This document shows positions 35,421 through 44,021 of a DNA stretch of 64,000 nt, in pieces (the first letter of the stretch is position 1; every line of letters begins with the position of its first letter). Origin of the DNA: Leptolyngbya sp. PCC 7375 (GTDB taxonomy: Bacteria > Cyanobacteriota > Cyanobacteriia > Phormidesmidales > Phormidesmidaceae); NCBI RefSeq assembly GCF_000316115.1, contig NZ_JH993797.1, positions 6,111,961 to 6,175,960 of the forward strand, read 5' to 3'. Under the pieces are notes generated by a model. The model was not told the origin of the DNA. It made no database searches and saw only the letters and a program-made list of their open reading frames with translations. The position numbers were made by a program, and so were the translations under genes.

Positions 35421-36695
35421 TTGCAATATAACCAGCAAACTGAGCCTCTAATTAACAGAGCCTTTCAGTCGTTACTAAACCATCGCCGAGTTACCTGTCT
35501 GCTTGTCAATCGGCAAAACTATTTACTACATGTCTGTGGCGATCCCCTCGGGCTGCTGAACCATCAGTCTGATGCCCAGACTGATGGTAGTAGTCGTCAA
35601 GACATCCTGAAATGTTTGCCAATTTCATTGCGGCAGCCGGTCAGCATAGCTCTCCAGCAAGCACACATCAATGCTGGCCATATCCAACGAGCTAGCGGCC
35701 AGATCAGCACAGTCGATGATGAACGACCCTATAGGGTGACCATAGAAGCGCACTTACACATGGCCAGTGCGTCAACGGAAGAGTTTTTAACACTTTTGGT
35801 TGAACGAGAGACCTATGACGCTTCATTAGAGAAGCTTGGCCAATGCGCCAGTACTGATTTATCAGTGCACAGTTTAACCCAATCCCATAACCCTAAAAAC
35901 GAAACGACAGAACTGCTCGCAATTAATAAACGTCTGCGAGCAGAAGTATTGGAACGGCAACAAACAGAGCAAAAGTTAGCCCAGAAAGCTGAAGCATTAA
36001 TCCGATCTAATGCGGATCTAGAGGAGTTTGCCTATGTCGTTTCCCACGATTTGCAGGAACCTCTGCGAGCCATGACAGCTTTTTCCCAGCTGTTGGCACA
36101 GCGTTATAAAGACAGCCTAGATGCATCAGCCCAACGATATATCACCCATATCGTTGACGGTGGCATTCGCATGAAAGCCATGATAGATGGCATTCTAGAG
36201 CTCTCTCGCATTAACAGTAAACAATTAAATAACAACCCCACCGACCTAGAACAAGCGCTTGCCACGGCACTCGAAAACCTCAAGCTTATACGTTTGGAAA
36301 ATCAAGCAACTATTACTCATGGGGGCTTGCCCACCCTTGATGTAGATACAAATCATGTTGTACAGCTACTGCAAAACTTAATCAGTAACGCCATTAAATT
36401 TCGAGGACCGGAACCGCCCCATATCCATATTAGTGCTGAGCAGCAGGCGACTAAGTGGTTTTTTAGCGTACAAGACAATGGCATTGGTATTCCCCAAGAC
36501 CAACAGAAACGTATTTTTAAGCTATTTCAGCGATTGCATAACCAACAAGAGCAAAAGGGCTATGGTATTGGCCTAGCTATCTGCAAAAAAATTGTCGAGC
36601 ACTATCAAGGTAATATTTGGCTCAAATCATCTCCAGGAGAAGGCTCAATATTTTATTTCACTCTAGTCCCAGATAAGTATCAACATGAAGCTTAA
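35421..36695 (+). CDS. Sensor histidine kinase, soluble, PAS-like N-terminus
   Basis: A 424-residue kinase. Residues about 8-130 resemble a PAS domain of the CheR/CheB-fusion type (VTCLLVNRQNYLLHVCGDPLG). A short coiled linker (INKRLRAEVLERQQTEQKL) leads to the dimerisation/phosphoacceptor box FAYVVSHDLQEPLRAM, with the His at about 213. ATPase boxes follow: N box ISNAIKF, G1 DNGIGIP, F box RIFKLFQRL, G2 GYGIGLAICKKI. There are no membrane helices. The start must be the TTG at 35421 or later, because an in-frame TAG lies at 35415-35417. The response regulator downstream is its likely partner. Confidence 0.88.
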   Translation: MQYNQQTEPLINRAFQSLLNHRRVTCLLVNRQNYLLHVCGDPLGLLNHQSDAQTDGSSRQDILKCLPISLRQPVSIALQQAHINAGHIQRASGQISTVDDERPYRVTIEAHLHMASASTEEFLTLLVERETYDASLEKLGQCASTDLSVHSLTQSHNPKNETTELLAINKRLRAEVLERQQTEQKLAQKAEALIRSNADLEEFAYVVSHDLQEPLRAMTAFSQLLAQRYKDSLDASAQRYITHIVDGGIRMKAMIDGILELSRINSKQLNNNPTDLEQALATALENLKLIRLENQATITHGGLPTLDVDTNHVVQLLQNLISNAIKFRGPEPPHIHISAEQQATKWFFSVQDNGIGIPQDQQKRIFKLFQRLHNQQEQKGYGIGLAICKKIVEHYQGNIWLKSSPGEGSIFYFTLVPDKYQHEA

Positions 36696-36788
36696 AGTTT
36701 GCTTATGAGGACACCCTCAAGTCCACCGTCCTGGTTAGAATCATAGCCTTCGGGTGCACAATGGGTGTTAGCATGCCTGACCACTAAG

Positions 36789-37211
36789 ATGGACGTAACT
36801 ATTCTTCTTGTAGAAGATTCCCCTACTGACGCAGCTATCTTATCAGCTGCTTTTGATGATGTCGGCTGCCAATGGTCTATTCAACTGGCTCAAACCGGAG
36901 ACGAAGCCTTAACCCTACTGAAGCAATTCGATAACAGTCACGCTCATCCTCAACTAATTTTGCTGGATCTCAATTTACCCGGTAAAACAGGGCACGAAGT
37001 TCTCGGAGAAATTAAGGGAAACTCAGTTTGGCAAGCCATTCCCACCATTGTCTTTTCAAGTTCTGCCACTCGTGACGATATCGATAAAAGCTATCAGCTC
37101 CATGCTAATGCTTACATTACTAAACCCACAAACTTTAGTGAATATCAGGTGATTGCTCAGAAAATCCTGGGTTTTTGGCTTGAGACCGCCCAGTTGCCCA
37201 CCAGAATGTAA
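36789..37211 (+). CDS. Single-domain response regulator (Rcp1-like)
   Basis: A 140-residue receiver domain without an output domain. The acidic pocket is in LLVEDSPTDA, the phosphoacceptor Asp in LILLDLNLPGKTG (about residue 60), the Thr/Ser switch in IVFSSSA, and Lys in ITKPTNF. Length and layout fit the Rcp1 class that works with phytochrome-type or other hybrid kinases. I start it at 36789, where MDVTILLVEDSP matches the family, not at the earlier in-frame ATG (36765). It lies 93 bp after the kinase gene, so the two probably form a pair. Confidence 0.92.
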   Translation: MDVTILLVEDSPTDAAILSAAFDDVGCQWSIQLAQTGDEALTLLKQFDNSHAHPQLILLDLNLPGKTGHEVLGEIKGNSVWQAIPTIVFSSSATRDDIDKSYQLHANAYITKPTNFSEYQVIAQKILGFWLETAQLPTRM

Positions 37212-37575
37212 CTTAAAATACTAACGAAGCAATCTTTGACCCAATATCTAGAGTAGAGTTAGCTCGATATATGTTTTTCGATGCTCTAGCAATTCCGTAA
37301 TACCTGTGCTCTCTGTATAGGCAGCCATATCTTAAGAATAGGTATTTTTGCGATATACAAGTTATAACGACTTTTCTTACTATATCTCTAGAGCAATTGG
37401 GACGTTGCGTGTTGTTTTTGTAGAGACTCTTATTTATTCTTTTGTTGTTGCATAATTAACAGTTCTGATTACCACCTAGCTAGTCTATTTATAGGAGCTG
37501 CTATGCCTATGAATAAAACACTAGCTACTTCATTTTTACATTTTCTCCTTAGATATAACCTATACGGGCGTACCC

Positions 37576-40068
37576 ATGACAACAGGTATAGATGCACTAT
37601 TGATTGAAGACAACATATCGGATGCTCAACTCTTCCAAGAACTGTTATCCTCCTCTGAGTTGCTTGAAACAACATTGCATCATATTGAGCGCTTTAATGA
37701 AGCTATTAGGACTCTAGAGACTAATAACAATTTTGATGTGGTTTTATTAGACCTTTGTCTACCTGATGGTCAAGGTGTCGATTTAGTTAAGCAAATTAAA
37801 ACACTTGTGCCCAAGGTGCCTGTGGTTGTTCTAACAGGCATTCAAGACCAAAATGTTGCCATAGCTGCCTTGCAGGAAGGTGCCCAAGACTATCTGGTAA
37901 AATCAGACACATTTTCACCCGAAAGATTACAGAGGTTAGGCTATGTTGATGTTGGTAATCTCTTGGCTAAGACCATTCAATATGCGATTGAGCGTACAGA
38001 ACTCACAAAAAAGCTAGAAATTAGTGAGGAACGCTATGCTCTGGCGGTCCAAGGTGCCAACGATGGCATTTGGGACTGGGATTTGAGAACCAATACTATT
38101 TGTTATTCCCTCCGTTGGAAAACCATGCTGGGGCTTAACCACAGCAATCTTAGTGAGAGCCCTGAAGAGTGGTTGTCACGTATCCATGCTGATAGTCGGT
38201 CAGAGTTTGAACAAACACTACAAGAACACCTTGCTTTTCAGCGGTCTAATTTTCAATTTGAATATCGAATGCTTCATGCTGATGGCAGCTATCGCTGGAT
38301 GTTAACGCGCGGTATGGCTTTATGGGATGATGAAGGACAGCCCTACCGGATCGCTGGGTCCCAAACCGATACCACTGAGCGCAAACACTTGGAGCAATCG
38401 CTCTATCAAGAGAAAGAGCTGGCCCAGATTACCCTCCACTCCATTGGCGATGCTGTTATTACAACCGATGCCCATGGCTATATTAAGGATTTTAATCCGG
38501 TGGCTGAGAAACTGACGGGGTGGAAAGCCAATGACGCAAAAAAACGCTCCATTTCAGAAGTTTGCACCATTGTTGATAGTGCGACCCAGCAGCCCCTGCA
38601 AAATCCAGCCTTACAGGCCATTAAGGAAAAGAAAGCCATTAGCCTCAGCAAGCATCCCACACTCATTTCTAAAACTGGTCAGGAATTTGCGATCGGAGAT
38701 TCGGCAGCCCCCATTCGTGCCGATAACGGCGAGGTGCTGGGCACCGTTCTTGTCTTCCACGATGTCACTGAAGAACGGGGTAGGGCTAAACAGCTGGCCT
38801 GGCAAGCATCCCACGATCCACTGACCGAACTATTCAATCGCAAAAAGTTTATGCACGCTCTGGATAAGGCCATTGAGGAGCTGCATGGTGCAGAATCACA
38901 GCACATGCTGTGTTATATGGATTTAGATCATTTCAAGGCTGTGAATGATACCTGTGGCCATGCGGCTGGGGATCAGTTGTTGCAACAAGTGGCCGATCTG
39001 TGGCGGAGGCAAATTCGTCAAACTGATGTGTTGGCTCGACTTGGTGGTGATGAGTTCGGTCTGTTGCTGTACAACTGTAAATTGGAGCGTGCCACTGAAA
39101 TTGCTAAGTCATTTTGTCAGGGTATTCAAGGGTTTCGCTTTGTGTTCGATGGCAAGATGTTCAACATTGGTGTCAGCATTGGGATTGTGCCGATGGTATC
39201 CAATACTGTCAGCAGTAAACAGGTTATGCAGCTGGCGGATAAGGCCTGTTATGTCGCCAAAAATAAGGGGCGTAATCGCGTGCAAATCTACCACTCAGAC
39301 GATGTCGGCATTAGCCGACAAACTGAAGATGTGCAATGGTTTTCACGGGTGACGGAGGCCCTTGATGGGGACCAGTTTCAGCTTTATTATCAAACGATTG
39401 AATCCGCTGTCCCCAACTCTAGCGATATTCGCTTGTGTGAAATTTTACTACGCTTGCCCAATACTCGTACCGGTGAAATAGCACCACCGATGGCATTTTT
39501 ACCAACAGCGGAACGCTATAACCTCATGCCCCGCATTGACCGTTGGGTCGTGGAAAGTTTCTTTAGTTATTTGACGTCCCATACCCCGATGCCTAAGACA
39601 ATTTATAGTGTCAATCTATCGGGTGCTAGTATCAATGACGAAAATTTTATCGGTTTTTTGGAAGAGCAGCTACGAAAGTATCCCGTCAACCCCGCGATAC
39701 TCTGTTTCGAAATAACGGAAACCCTAGCCATTGCTAATTTACAAAAAGCGGCGGATCTTATTTTGAAACTTAAAAAGATTGGCTGTCACTTTGCGCTAGA
39801 TGACTTTGGTAGTGGTATGTCTTCTTTTAGCTATCTAAGGCATTTACCGGTAGACTACTTAAAAATTGATGGTAATTTTGTCAAGGAATCCCCCACAGAT
39901 GATTTGCTCTGTGCCATGTTGGCAGCTATTAACAACATCGGTCACATCATGGGCTTAAAAACAATTGCTGAATATGTTGAAAGTCCAGCTGTGCTGAAAA
40001 AAGTTCAGGCATTGGGTGTAGATTATGTGCAGGGCTATGCTATTAGCCACCCCCAGCCACTGGTATAA
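37576..40068 (+). CDS. REC-PAS-PAS-GGDEF-EAL cyclic-di-GMP signalling protein
   Basis: An 830-residue hybrid. A receiver is at about 1-125 (VVLLDLCLPDGQG, phosphoacceptor Asp about 57), PAS 1 at about 150-270 (GANDGIWDWDLR), PAS 2 at about 280-400 (SIGDAVITTDAHGYIKDFN), GGDEF at about 410-575 and EAL at about 590-825. The GGDEF active site is intact (ARLGGDEFGLLL). The EAL signature reads EIL (CEILLRL), which keeps the metal-binding Glu. Other EAL ligands (NLSG, EITET, DDFGSG, KID, AEYVES, QGY) are present. It could make, break or do both to cyclic di-GMP. It follows the kinase/regulator pair after a 364-bp gap, probably under its own promoter. Confidence 0.93.
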   Translation: MTTGIDALLIEDNISDAQLFQELLSSSELLETTLHHIERFNEAIRTLETNNNFDVVLLDLCLPDGQGVDLVKQIKTLVPKVPVVVLTGIQDQNVAIAALQEGAQDYLVKSDTFSPERLQRLGYVDVGNLLAKTIQYAIERTELTKKLEISEERYALAVQGANDGIWDWDLRTNTICYSLRWKTMLGLNHSNLSESPEEWLSRIHADSRSEFEQTLQEHLAFQRSNFQFEYRMLHADGSYRWMLTRGMALWDDEGQPYRIAGSQTDTTERKHLEQSLYQEKELAQITLHSIGDAVITTDAHGYIKDFNPVAEKLTGWKANDAKKRSISEVCTIVDSATQQPLQNPALQAIKEKKAISLSKHPTLISKTGQEFAIGDSAAPIRADNGEVLGTVLVFHDVTEERGRAKQLAWQASHDPLTELFNRKKFMHALDKAIEELHGAESQHMLCYMDLDHFKAVNDTCGHAAGDQLLQQVADLWRRQIRQTDVLARLGGDEFGLLLYNCKLERATEIAKSFCQGIQGFRFVFDGKMFNIGVSIGIVPMVSNTVSSKQVMQLADKACYVAKNKGRNRVQIYHSDDVGISRQTEDVQWFSRVTEALDGDQFQLYYQTIESAVPNSSDIRLCEILLRLPNTRTGEIAPPMAFLPTAERYNLMPRIDRWVVESFFSYLTSHTPMPKTIYSVNLSGASINDENFIGFLEEQLRKYPVNPAILCFEITETLAIANLQKAADLILKLKKIGCHFALDDFGSGMSSFSYLRHLPVDYLKIDGNFVKESPTDDLLCAMLAAINNIGHIMGLKTIAEYVESPAVLKKVQALGVDYVQGYAISHPQPLV

Positions 40069-40307
40069 TGTCTTTTTAGAAAATTGCTGACATCACAAAA
40101 CTTGTTTATTTGAACGTGTACTTCGCCATATTTCTTTAGTATTGCTATAGCTAACGTACAGAAAGCTTAGGGAAAGCGGTGACTCTGACGGAAAAAGGTG
40201 AGAATCGTAGCTATGTTTGCTAGGATTGCCCCTATGTTGTAGCTGTTTGTATAGAGCACACCAGTGGCTACAGGTGATACGGGCAGGTCTCTGACAGGTG
40301 TTTAAGT

Positions 40308-42389
40308 ATGCGTTATTGGGAGTTTTTAATTCAGCAGGAAGGTGATCAGACCTGGCTACCGCTGGAAACAAGGCAGGTAGAAATCTTGGAAGGTCGCTAT
40401 CGCATGGCTGCCCATACGAGCTATGACAGTACTTCTGTCGAAGTTCGGGTTAGTCAGCTGTTGCTAGATGAAATTCCTCCTCGCCGTCGTGTTCGTAAAC
40501 GTAAGGCAAATACAAACGACTCGGGATTGCTGGCTATTTTCCCGTTTATAAAGCTGAGCCCTGGCCGCTGGGAAATTGAGTGTAACAGTCCCGATGTCAT
40601 TGATGACTTTCTGGGGGAGGGGGGCTGGCACTATTCGGTGCAATTACAGGTCACACCGCGAGATGAGGATGATTGGGAACCTAACTGGTCAGAGGCTACA
40701 GTTGACCATCGGCGCTCGCTTGATGCAGAGGTCAGTGCGGAGCAACCAGCGGCTGGTATCTCTGATATTGCACTGGGTGATGCTCAATCACCTGACGTTC
40801 AGTTGCAGCTAAAGCAACAAGCCTATGTAACAGAGTTGGGACAAGCCTTAACCCTGACTGGCCATCTATCTCAAACGGCTGGGAGTCCTTTAGCCAATGG
40901 GCAGCTTTGGGTAGAGCTACGGGATCCACAAACGGCCAGTACGGTTACGGAAAAGGCGTTTGATTTACCCAAAGCATTGCCCTCTCCCTTTTCGGTCACG
41001 ATCGCATTGCCAGAGGAACTATCTACTCAGGTTATTCTGGGGGCGATTTCGCTCCTTAGCCCAGATGGCTCGGTGGAGAAAACTGCGTTGGTGTCGGCGT
41101 CCTTTACGGTCACCATCGGTTTAGCGCAGATGCTGGATGCGATCGCAAATCAGCCGGACCTCGATTTTGAAGAAGAAATCTCCATTTTTCCAGGCTCCAC
41201 TGAAGCCTTTGTTCCCTCCCCAGAGAAATCAGAGGCACTCCTTACCAGCGATACCCCCATCGTTCCCAAGGAAATTATCCCTTCTGAAGGCTTGACCCTA
41301 CCTCCCCAAATCAAGCCACCCAGTGATGTAGACCTAGATCCCGACCGGCAGCCAGAACTGCCCACCTTTCAGGTAAACGCCGACAGCTCTCAAACCAAAG
41401 CTGAGGCAGAAAGTCTATTGACTGATCAGGCAGATGAAGTCGCAGACACTATTGCAGAAAATCCGTCAGAGGACTCTCCTGCGACGGCCCCAATCATTGA
41501 TGATGATCCTGAGGCGATGCGTTCTATAGAACGGGGAACAGCTATGGAGGATACAAAAGTCGAAGAACCTCCTATGGAAGAGCCACTCCCCTTTGCCGAA
41601 CCCCGAGTATTTGGGCTCAGTAGTATTGAAGATGATGACTTAGACCTTGAAGTAGCCAATGCCGCTCTTAAGCAGGATGTTGCTCCAGCCGTGGTGGTTA
41701 ATCGCCCTACCCGTCTGCCTGAGCCAGACTCTGCTTCCAAAGAGTCCAAAGAGCCGCAGTGGGAGCCAGCCACTGACAGCATTGATCAGGCTTTTCAAAA
41801 GCTGCAATTACGGGAACGGTTCTGGCAAAAGCTTAACTTGCTAACTCAAGACGGTTATCGTCAATCCCTGGAGGTCAAGCAGGCGCTACACCCCTCTGAG
41901 GAGCAACAACCATTAGAGGACAAGGGCAATCAACAGACACAGACAAATGAGTTTGTGGCCTATGACCCCCCGAAGCGTTCTCCATGGCCTGAGCCAAGAA
42001 AGGCGGCTCAAGAGGTAGATGATCCGATCCAAGTATTTCCACCCATTCTGGACGTACCAGAGCAAGAATTAGTAGCTGGCGAATGGATGGCCATCAAAGT
42101 GCGTGTGCCTGCTGGAGATTATCAGCCCTATGTCAAAGTGTGGATGAACGATTTACAAACGCGAACAATGATTGATTCGCCGCGTTTGCTGATGCAGTTT
42201 ATCCCCAACGACTCCAATGAATTGGAAACCCTTATGCGGGTGCAGATTCCCCATGGTTGTTTAGAGCTTCAGGTGGCTGCCATCTCAATTGACATGGCGA
42301 CTTTGCAAGAAAGTCGCAAAGTCGTGCAAAATCGGCGAGTTATGCCACCAGACGACTCCCTATCAATATTTGATGGTTGGGATATTTGA
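40308..42389 (+). CDS. Uncharacterised cyanobacterial protein, 693 aa, beta-rich modules with acidic linker
   Basis: I do not recognise a named family. The N-terminal third (1-135) opens MRYWEFLIQQEGDQTWLPLE and ends with a Trp-rich, strand-like segment. A second strand-rich module (about 160-270, LKQQAYVTELGQALTLTGHL) resembles an Ig-like sandwich. Residues about 280-490 are acidic, Pro/Ser/Glu-rich and probably disordered. A final module (about 570-670, LVAGEWMAIKVRVPAGDYQPYVKVWM) is again strand-like. There is no signal peptide or membrane helix. It may be a cytoplasmic scaffold. Function is unknown. It starts 240 bp after the cyclic-di-GMP gene on the same strand. Confidence 0.6.
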   Translation: MRYWEFLIQQEGDQTWLPLETRQVEILEGRYRMAAHTSYDSTSVEVRVSQLLLDEIPPRRRVRKRKANTNDSGLLAIFPFIKLSPGRWEIECNSPDVIDDFLGEGGWHYSVQLQVTPRDEDDWEPNWSEATVDHRRSLDAEVSAEQPAAGISDIALGDAQSPDVQLQLKQQAYVTELGQALTLTGHLSQTAGSPLANGQLWVELRDPQTASTVTEKAFDLPKALPSPFSVTIALPEELSTQVILGAISLLSPDGSVEKTALVSASFTVTIGLAQMLDAIANQPDLDFEEEISIFPGSTEAFVPSPEKSEALLTSDTPIVPKEIIPSEGLTLPPQIKPPSDVDLDPDRQPELPTFQVNADSSQTKAEAESLLTDQADEVADTIAENPSEDSPATAPIIDDDPEAMRSIERGTAMEDTKVEEPPMEEPLPFAEPRVFGLSSIEDDDLDLEVANAALKQDVAPAVVVNRPTRLPEPDSASKESKEPQWEPATDSIDQAFQKLQLRERFWQKLNLLTQDGYRQSLEVKQALHPSEEQQPLEDKGNQQTQTNEFVAYDPPKRSPWPEPRKAAQEVDDPIQVFPPILDVPEQELVAGEWMAIKVRVPAGDYQPYVKVWMNDLQTRTMIDSPRLLMQFIPNDSNELETLMRVQIPHGCLELQVAAISIDMATLQESRKVVQNRRVMPPDDSLSIFDGWDI

Positions 42390-42395
42390 TGGAAT

Positions 42396-42429
42396 TTTGT
42401 AGGGGCGTTCCATGGAACACCCCTACAAA
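42396..42429. repeat. 34-bp inverted repeat containing GTTCCATGGAAC
   Basis: TTTGTAGGGG (42396-42405) pairs with CCCCTACAAA (42420-42429) around the palindrome GTTCCATGGAAC (42407-42418), with one mismatched pair. It shares the core with 24734-24753. It lies 6 bp after the stop of the preceding gene. Confidence 0.8.
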
Positions 42430-42628
42430 TGTGTACACATTCCATGCAAACTTTCTAAACAATTGACATATACCGCATCAAATCGCAGTAAATTAAGGGC
42501 TAGGTCCTAGACCCACCGTACAGTCAGAATGTGGAGTTTTCTCTTTGGAAAACCCTAGTTTTCTGGATGTGACAATGATTAATTCTTTAGAGCATTTGCT
42601 CACTATTGAGAGATAGGAGACTCGATAT

Positions 42629-42739
42629 ATGGATACATCCCTTTTGCCTCAGGTTATGGTCCCCATCGTTGCTATTCATGCATTTGCATTTATGATCGCG
42701 ATGTTCCTTTATGTAGAGCAGGAAGAAACATCGGCATAG
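42629..42739 (+). CDS. Small single-span membrane protein resembling PsaI
   Basis: A 36-codon gene with a good ribosome site (AGGAGA) before the ATG. The pattern LLPQVMVPIV...MIAMFLYVEQEE follows that of photosystem I subunit VIII (PsaI), namely LPxxxVPxV, a single membrane helix of 15-16 residues, then F-x-Y-x-E and an acidic tail. PsaI is 36-40 residues long and helps hold PsaL in the photosystem I trimer. The usual FP after the first helix turn is missing and psaL is not adjacent, so the match is suggestive only. It lies head to head with the psb operon across a bidirectional terminator. Confidence 0.45.
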   Translation: MDTSLLPQVMVPIVAIHAFAFMIAMFLYVEQEETSA

Positions 42740-42812
42740 GTTGTCGATCTATCTGTGGAGCTATTCTAATCACATGTAATCTGTGGTAAGACCACCAAAA
42801 GTATTGAATGAG

Positions 42813-42848
42813 AAAAACCCCTCAAGCGTAATAGCCTGAGGGGTTTTT
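42813..42848. terminator. Bidirectional rho-independent terminator
   Basis: AAAAACCCCTCA (42813-42824) pairs with TGAGGGGTTTTT (42837-42848), giving a T-run on both strands. It can end both the small PsaI-like gene and the convergent psbEFLJ operon. Confidence 0.92.
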
Positions 42849-43064
42849 CAACGCCTATTTTTTATAGCTTTGTGCACATAGTTCATCACAAGATTAGTGA
42901 TCGCTATAAACCTTAAATAGCAACAGCTATGTGCGGTACGATCTGCCAAATACATTGGGCAGATCCCTATGCCTTGCGCACATGAATAACAGACTCAAGG
43001 TGCGTAGAGAACCGACTGGGCAACCTAAATTGAAAAAGCACCGTGGGGTTCAAAGGCAGGTTGG

Positions 43065-43184
43065 TTATACACCTGAACCCACGCCAGCATAGGCACCATA
43101 GAAAAACAAACCAACAACCACTAGCACACCAGTGCCAGCAACAGTTGCCACAATCCAAAGGGGAATTCGGCCATCCTTAAACAT
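43065..43184 (-). CDS. psbJ: Photosystem II reaction center protein J
   Basis: 39 residues beginning MFKDGRIPLWIVATVAG and ending with the glycine-rich helix end VGLFFYGAYAGVGSGV, the standard PsbJ pattern with one thylakoid membrane helix. PsbJ tunes electron flow near the QA/QB site and helps assembly. It is the last gene of the psbEFLJ operon, 83 bp after psbL. Confidence 0.95.
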   Translation of the reverse strand: MFKDGRIPLWIVATVAGTGVLVVVGLFFYGAYAGVGSGV

Positions 43185-43267
43185 GCATTTATCTCCTAGT
43201 TATCGCCTACTCTCATGAAAAATGAGCGTAGACAGCCATAGTATTGGCCACCTACACCCGTTACCTT

Positions 43268-43387
43268 TTAGTTAAAGAAATAGCTGGAAAACAACAGGCC
43301 CAACACAAAGACTAGAAGCAAACCAAGGAACAATGATGTCCGGTTTAACTCAACGGGCTGTTTATTTGGATTTGGGATTCTATCCAC
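43268..43387 (-). CDS. psbL: Photosystem II reaction center protein L
   Basis: 39 residues reading DRIPNPNKQPVELNRTSLFL after the initiator, ending LLFSSYFFN, which is unmistakably PsbL. One membrane helix sits at the monomer-monomer interface near QA. The start codon is GTG (43385-43387 read on the minus strand), and no ATG is available in the conserved N-terminus. It lies 9 bp after psbF. Confidence 0.96.
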   Translation of the reverse strand: MDRIPNPNKQPVELNRTSLFLGLLLVFVLGLLFSSYFFN

Positions 43388-43396
43388 GGTGATCTC

Positions 43397-43531
43397 CTAT
43401 CGCTGAATAAATTGCATTGCAGCAATGGCACCCAGGAAGAAGACCGAGGGAATGCCAAGGGCATGAACGGAAAGCCAACGTACCGTAAAAATTGGGTAAA
43501 CGATGGGCTCGTTAGGATTACTGCTGGTCAT
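43397..43531 (-). CDS. psbF: Cytochrome b559 subunit beta
   Basis: 44 residues, MTSSNPNEPIVYPIFTVRW then LSVHALGIPSVFFLGAIAAMQFIQR, with the heme-ligand His in SVHALG. With PsbE it forms cytochrome b559 of photosystem II. It lies 39 bp after psbE. Confidence 0.97.
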   Translation of the reverse strand: MTSSNPNEPIVYPIFTVRWLSVHALGIPSVFFLGAIAAMQFIQR

Positions 43532-43570
43532 AAGGGGATTCCAATCTCAATTGACAATCAACAAAGGGGA

Positions 43571-43816
43571 CTAATTACCAAACTGGGTAATTTGATTATC
43601 CGCATCGTAGCGGTTCTCAAGAATCGGTACTTGAACCTGATTGTTGGGGAAGTACTCGTTAGGACGAGGGGTGCCAAAAACGTCATAGGCAAGGCCAGTG
43701 GATACAAACAACCAGCCTGCAATAAATAGTGCAGGGATGGTGATGCTGTGGATAATCCAGTAGCGAATACTTGTAATGATGTCTGAAAAAGGCCGTTCTC
43801 CAGTATTACCTGCCAT
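43571..43816 (-). CDS. psbE: Cytochrome b559 subunit alpha
   Basis: 81 residues from MAGNTGERPFSDIITSIRYW. A longer in-frame start exists, but this is the conserved N-terminus. The heme-ligand His is in RYWIIHSITIPAL, the lumenal part contains FGTPRPNEYFP, and the C-terminus is ENRYDADNQITQFGN. It is the first psb gene after ycf48 in the conserved order rubA-ycf48-psbEFLJ. Confidence 0.97.
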   Translation of the reverse strand: MAGNTGERPFSDIITSIRYWIIHSITIPALFIAGWLFVSTGLAYDVFGTPRPNEYFPNNQVQVPILENRYDADNQITQFGN

Positions 43817-44021
43817 TGCACAATCTCCTCTTAACAGCGAATAGGCGTGACTAATATCCAAGCTAGAACACAAAGTTTTCACTATCTGAAAACCAAAGTT
43901 CTATGGATGGAAAGTGTTTAGTAACATCATAGAGAACAGGGCATATCCCTATCAAGCAACGATTAAGGATTCCTTCACGTTTCCGCGCTCTTGATGTTTC
44001 TTCCATAACGAGCAAAACGGC

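Noticed and set aside
37502..37606. A short ATG frame overlapping the start of the REC-PAS-GGDEF-EAL gene
   Set aside because: It ends inside the main gene and has no recognisable content, so it is most likely chance.
42940..42965. Hairpin GATCTGCC/GGCAGATC after psbJ as an operon terminator
   Set aside because: No T-run follows on either strand. The bidirectional terminator at 42813-42848 is far better.
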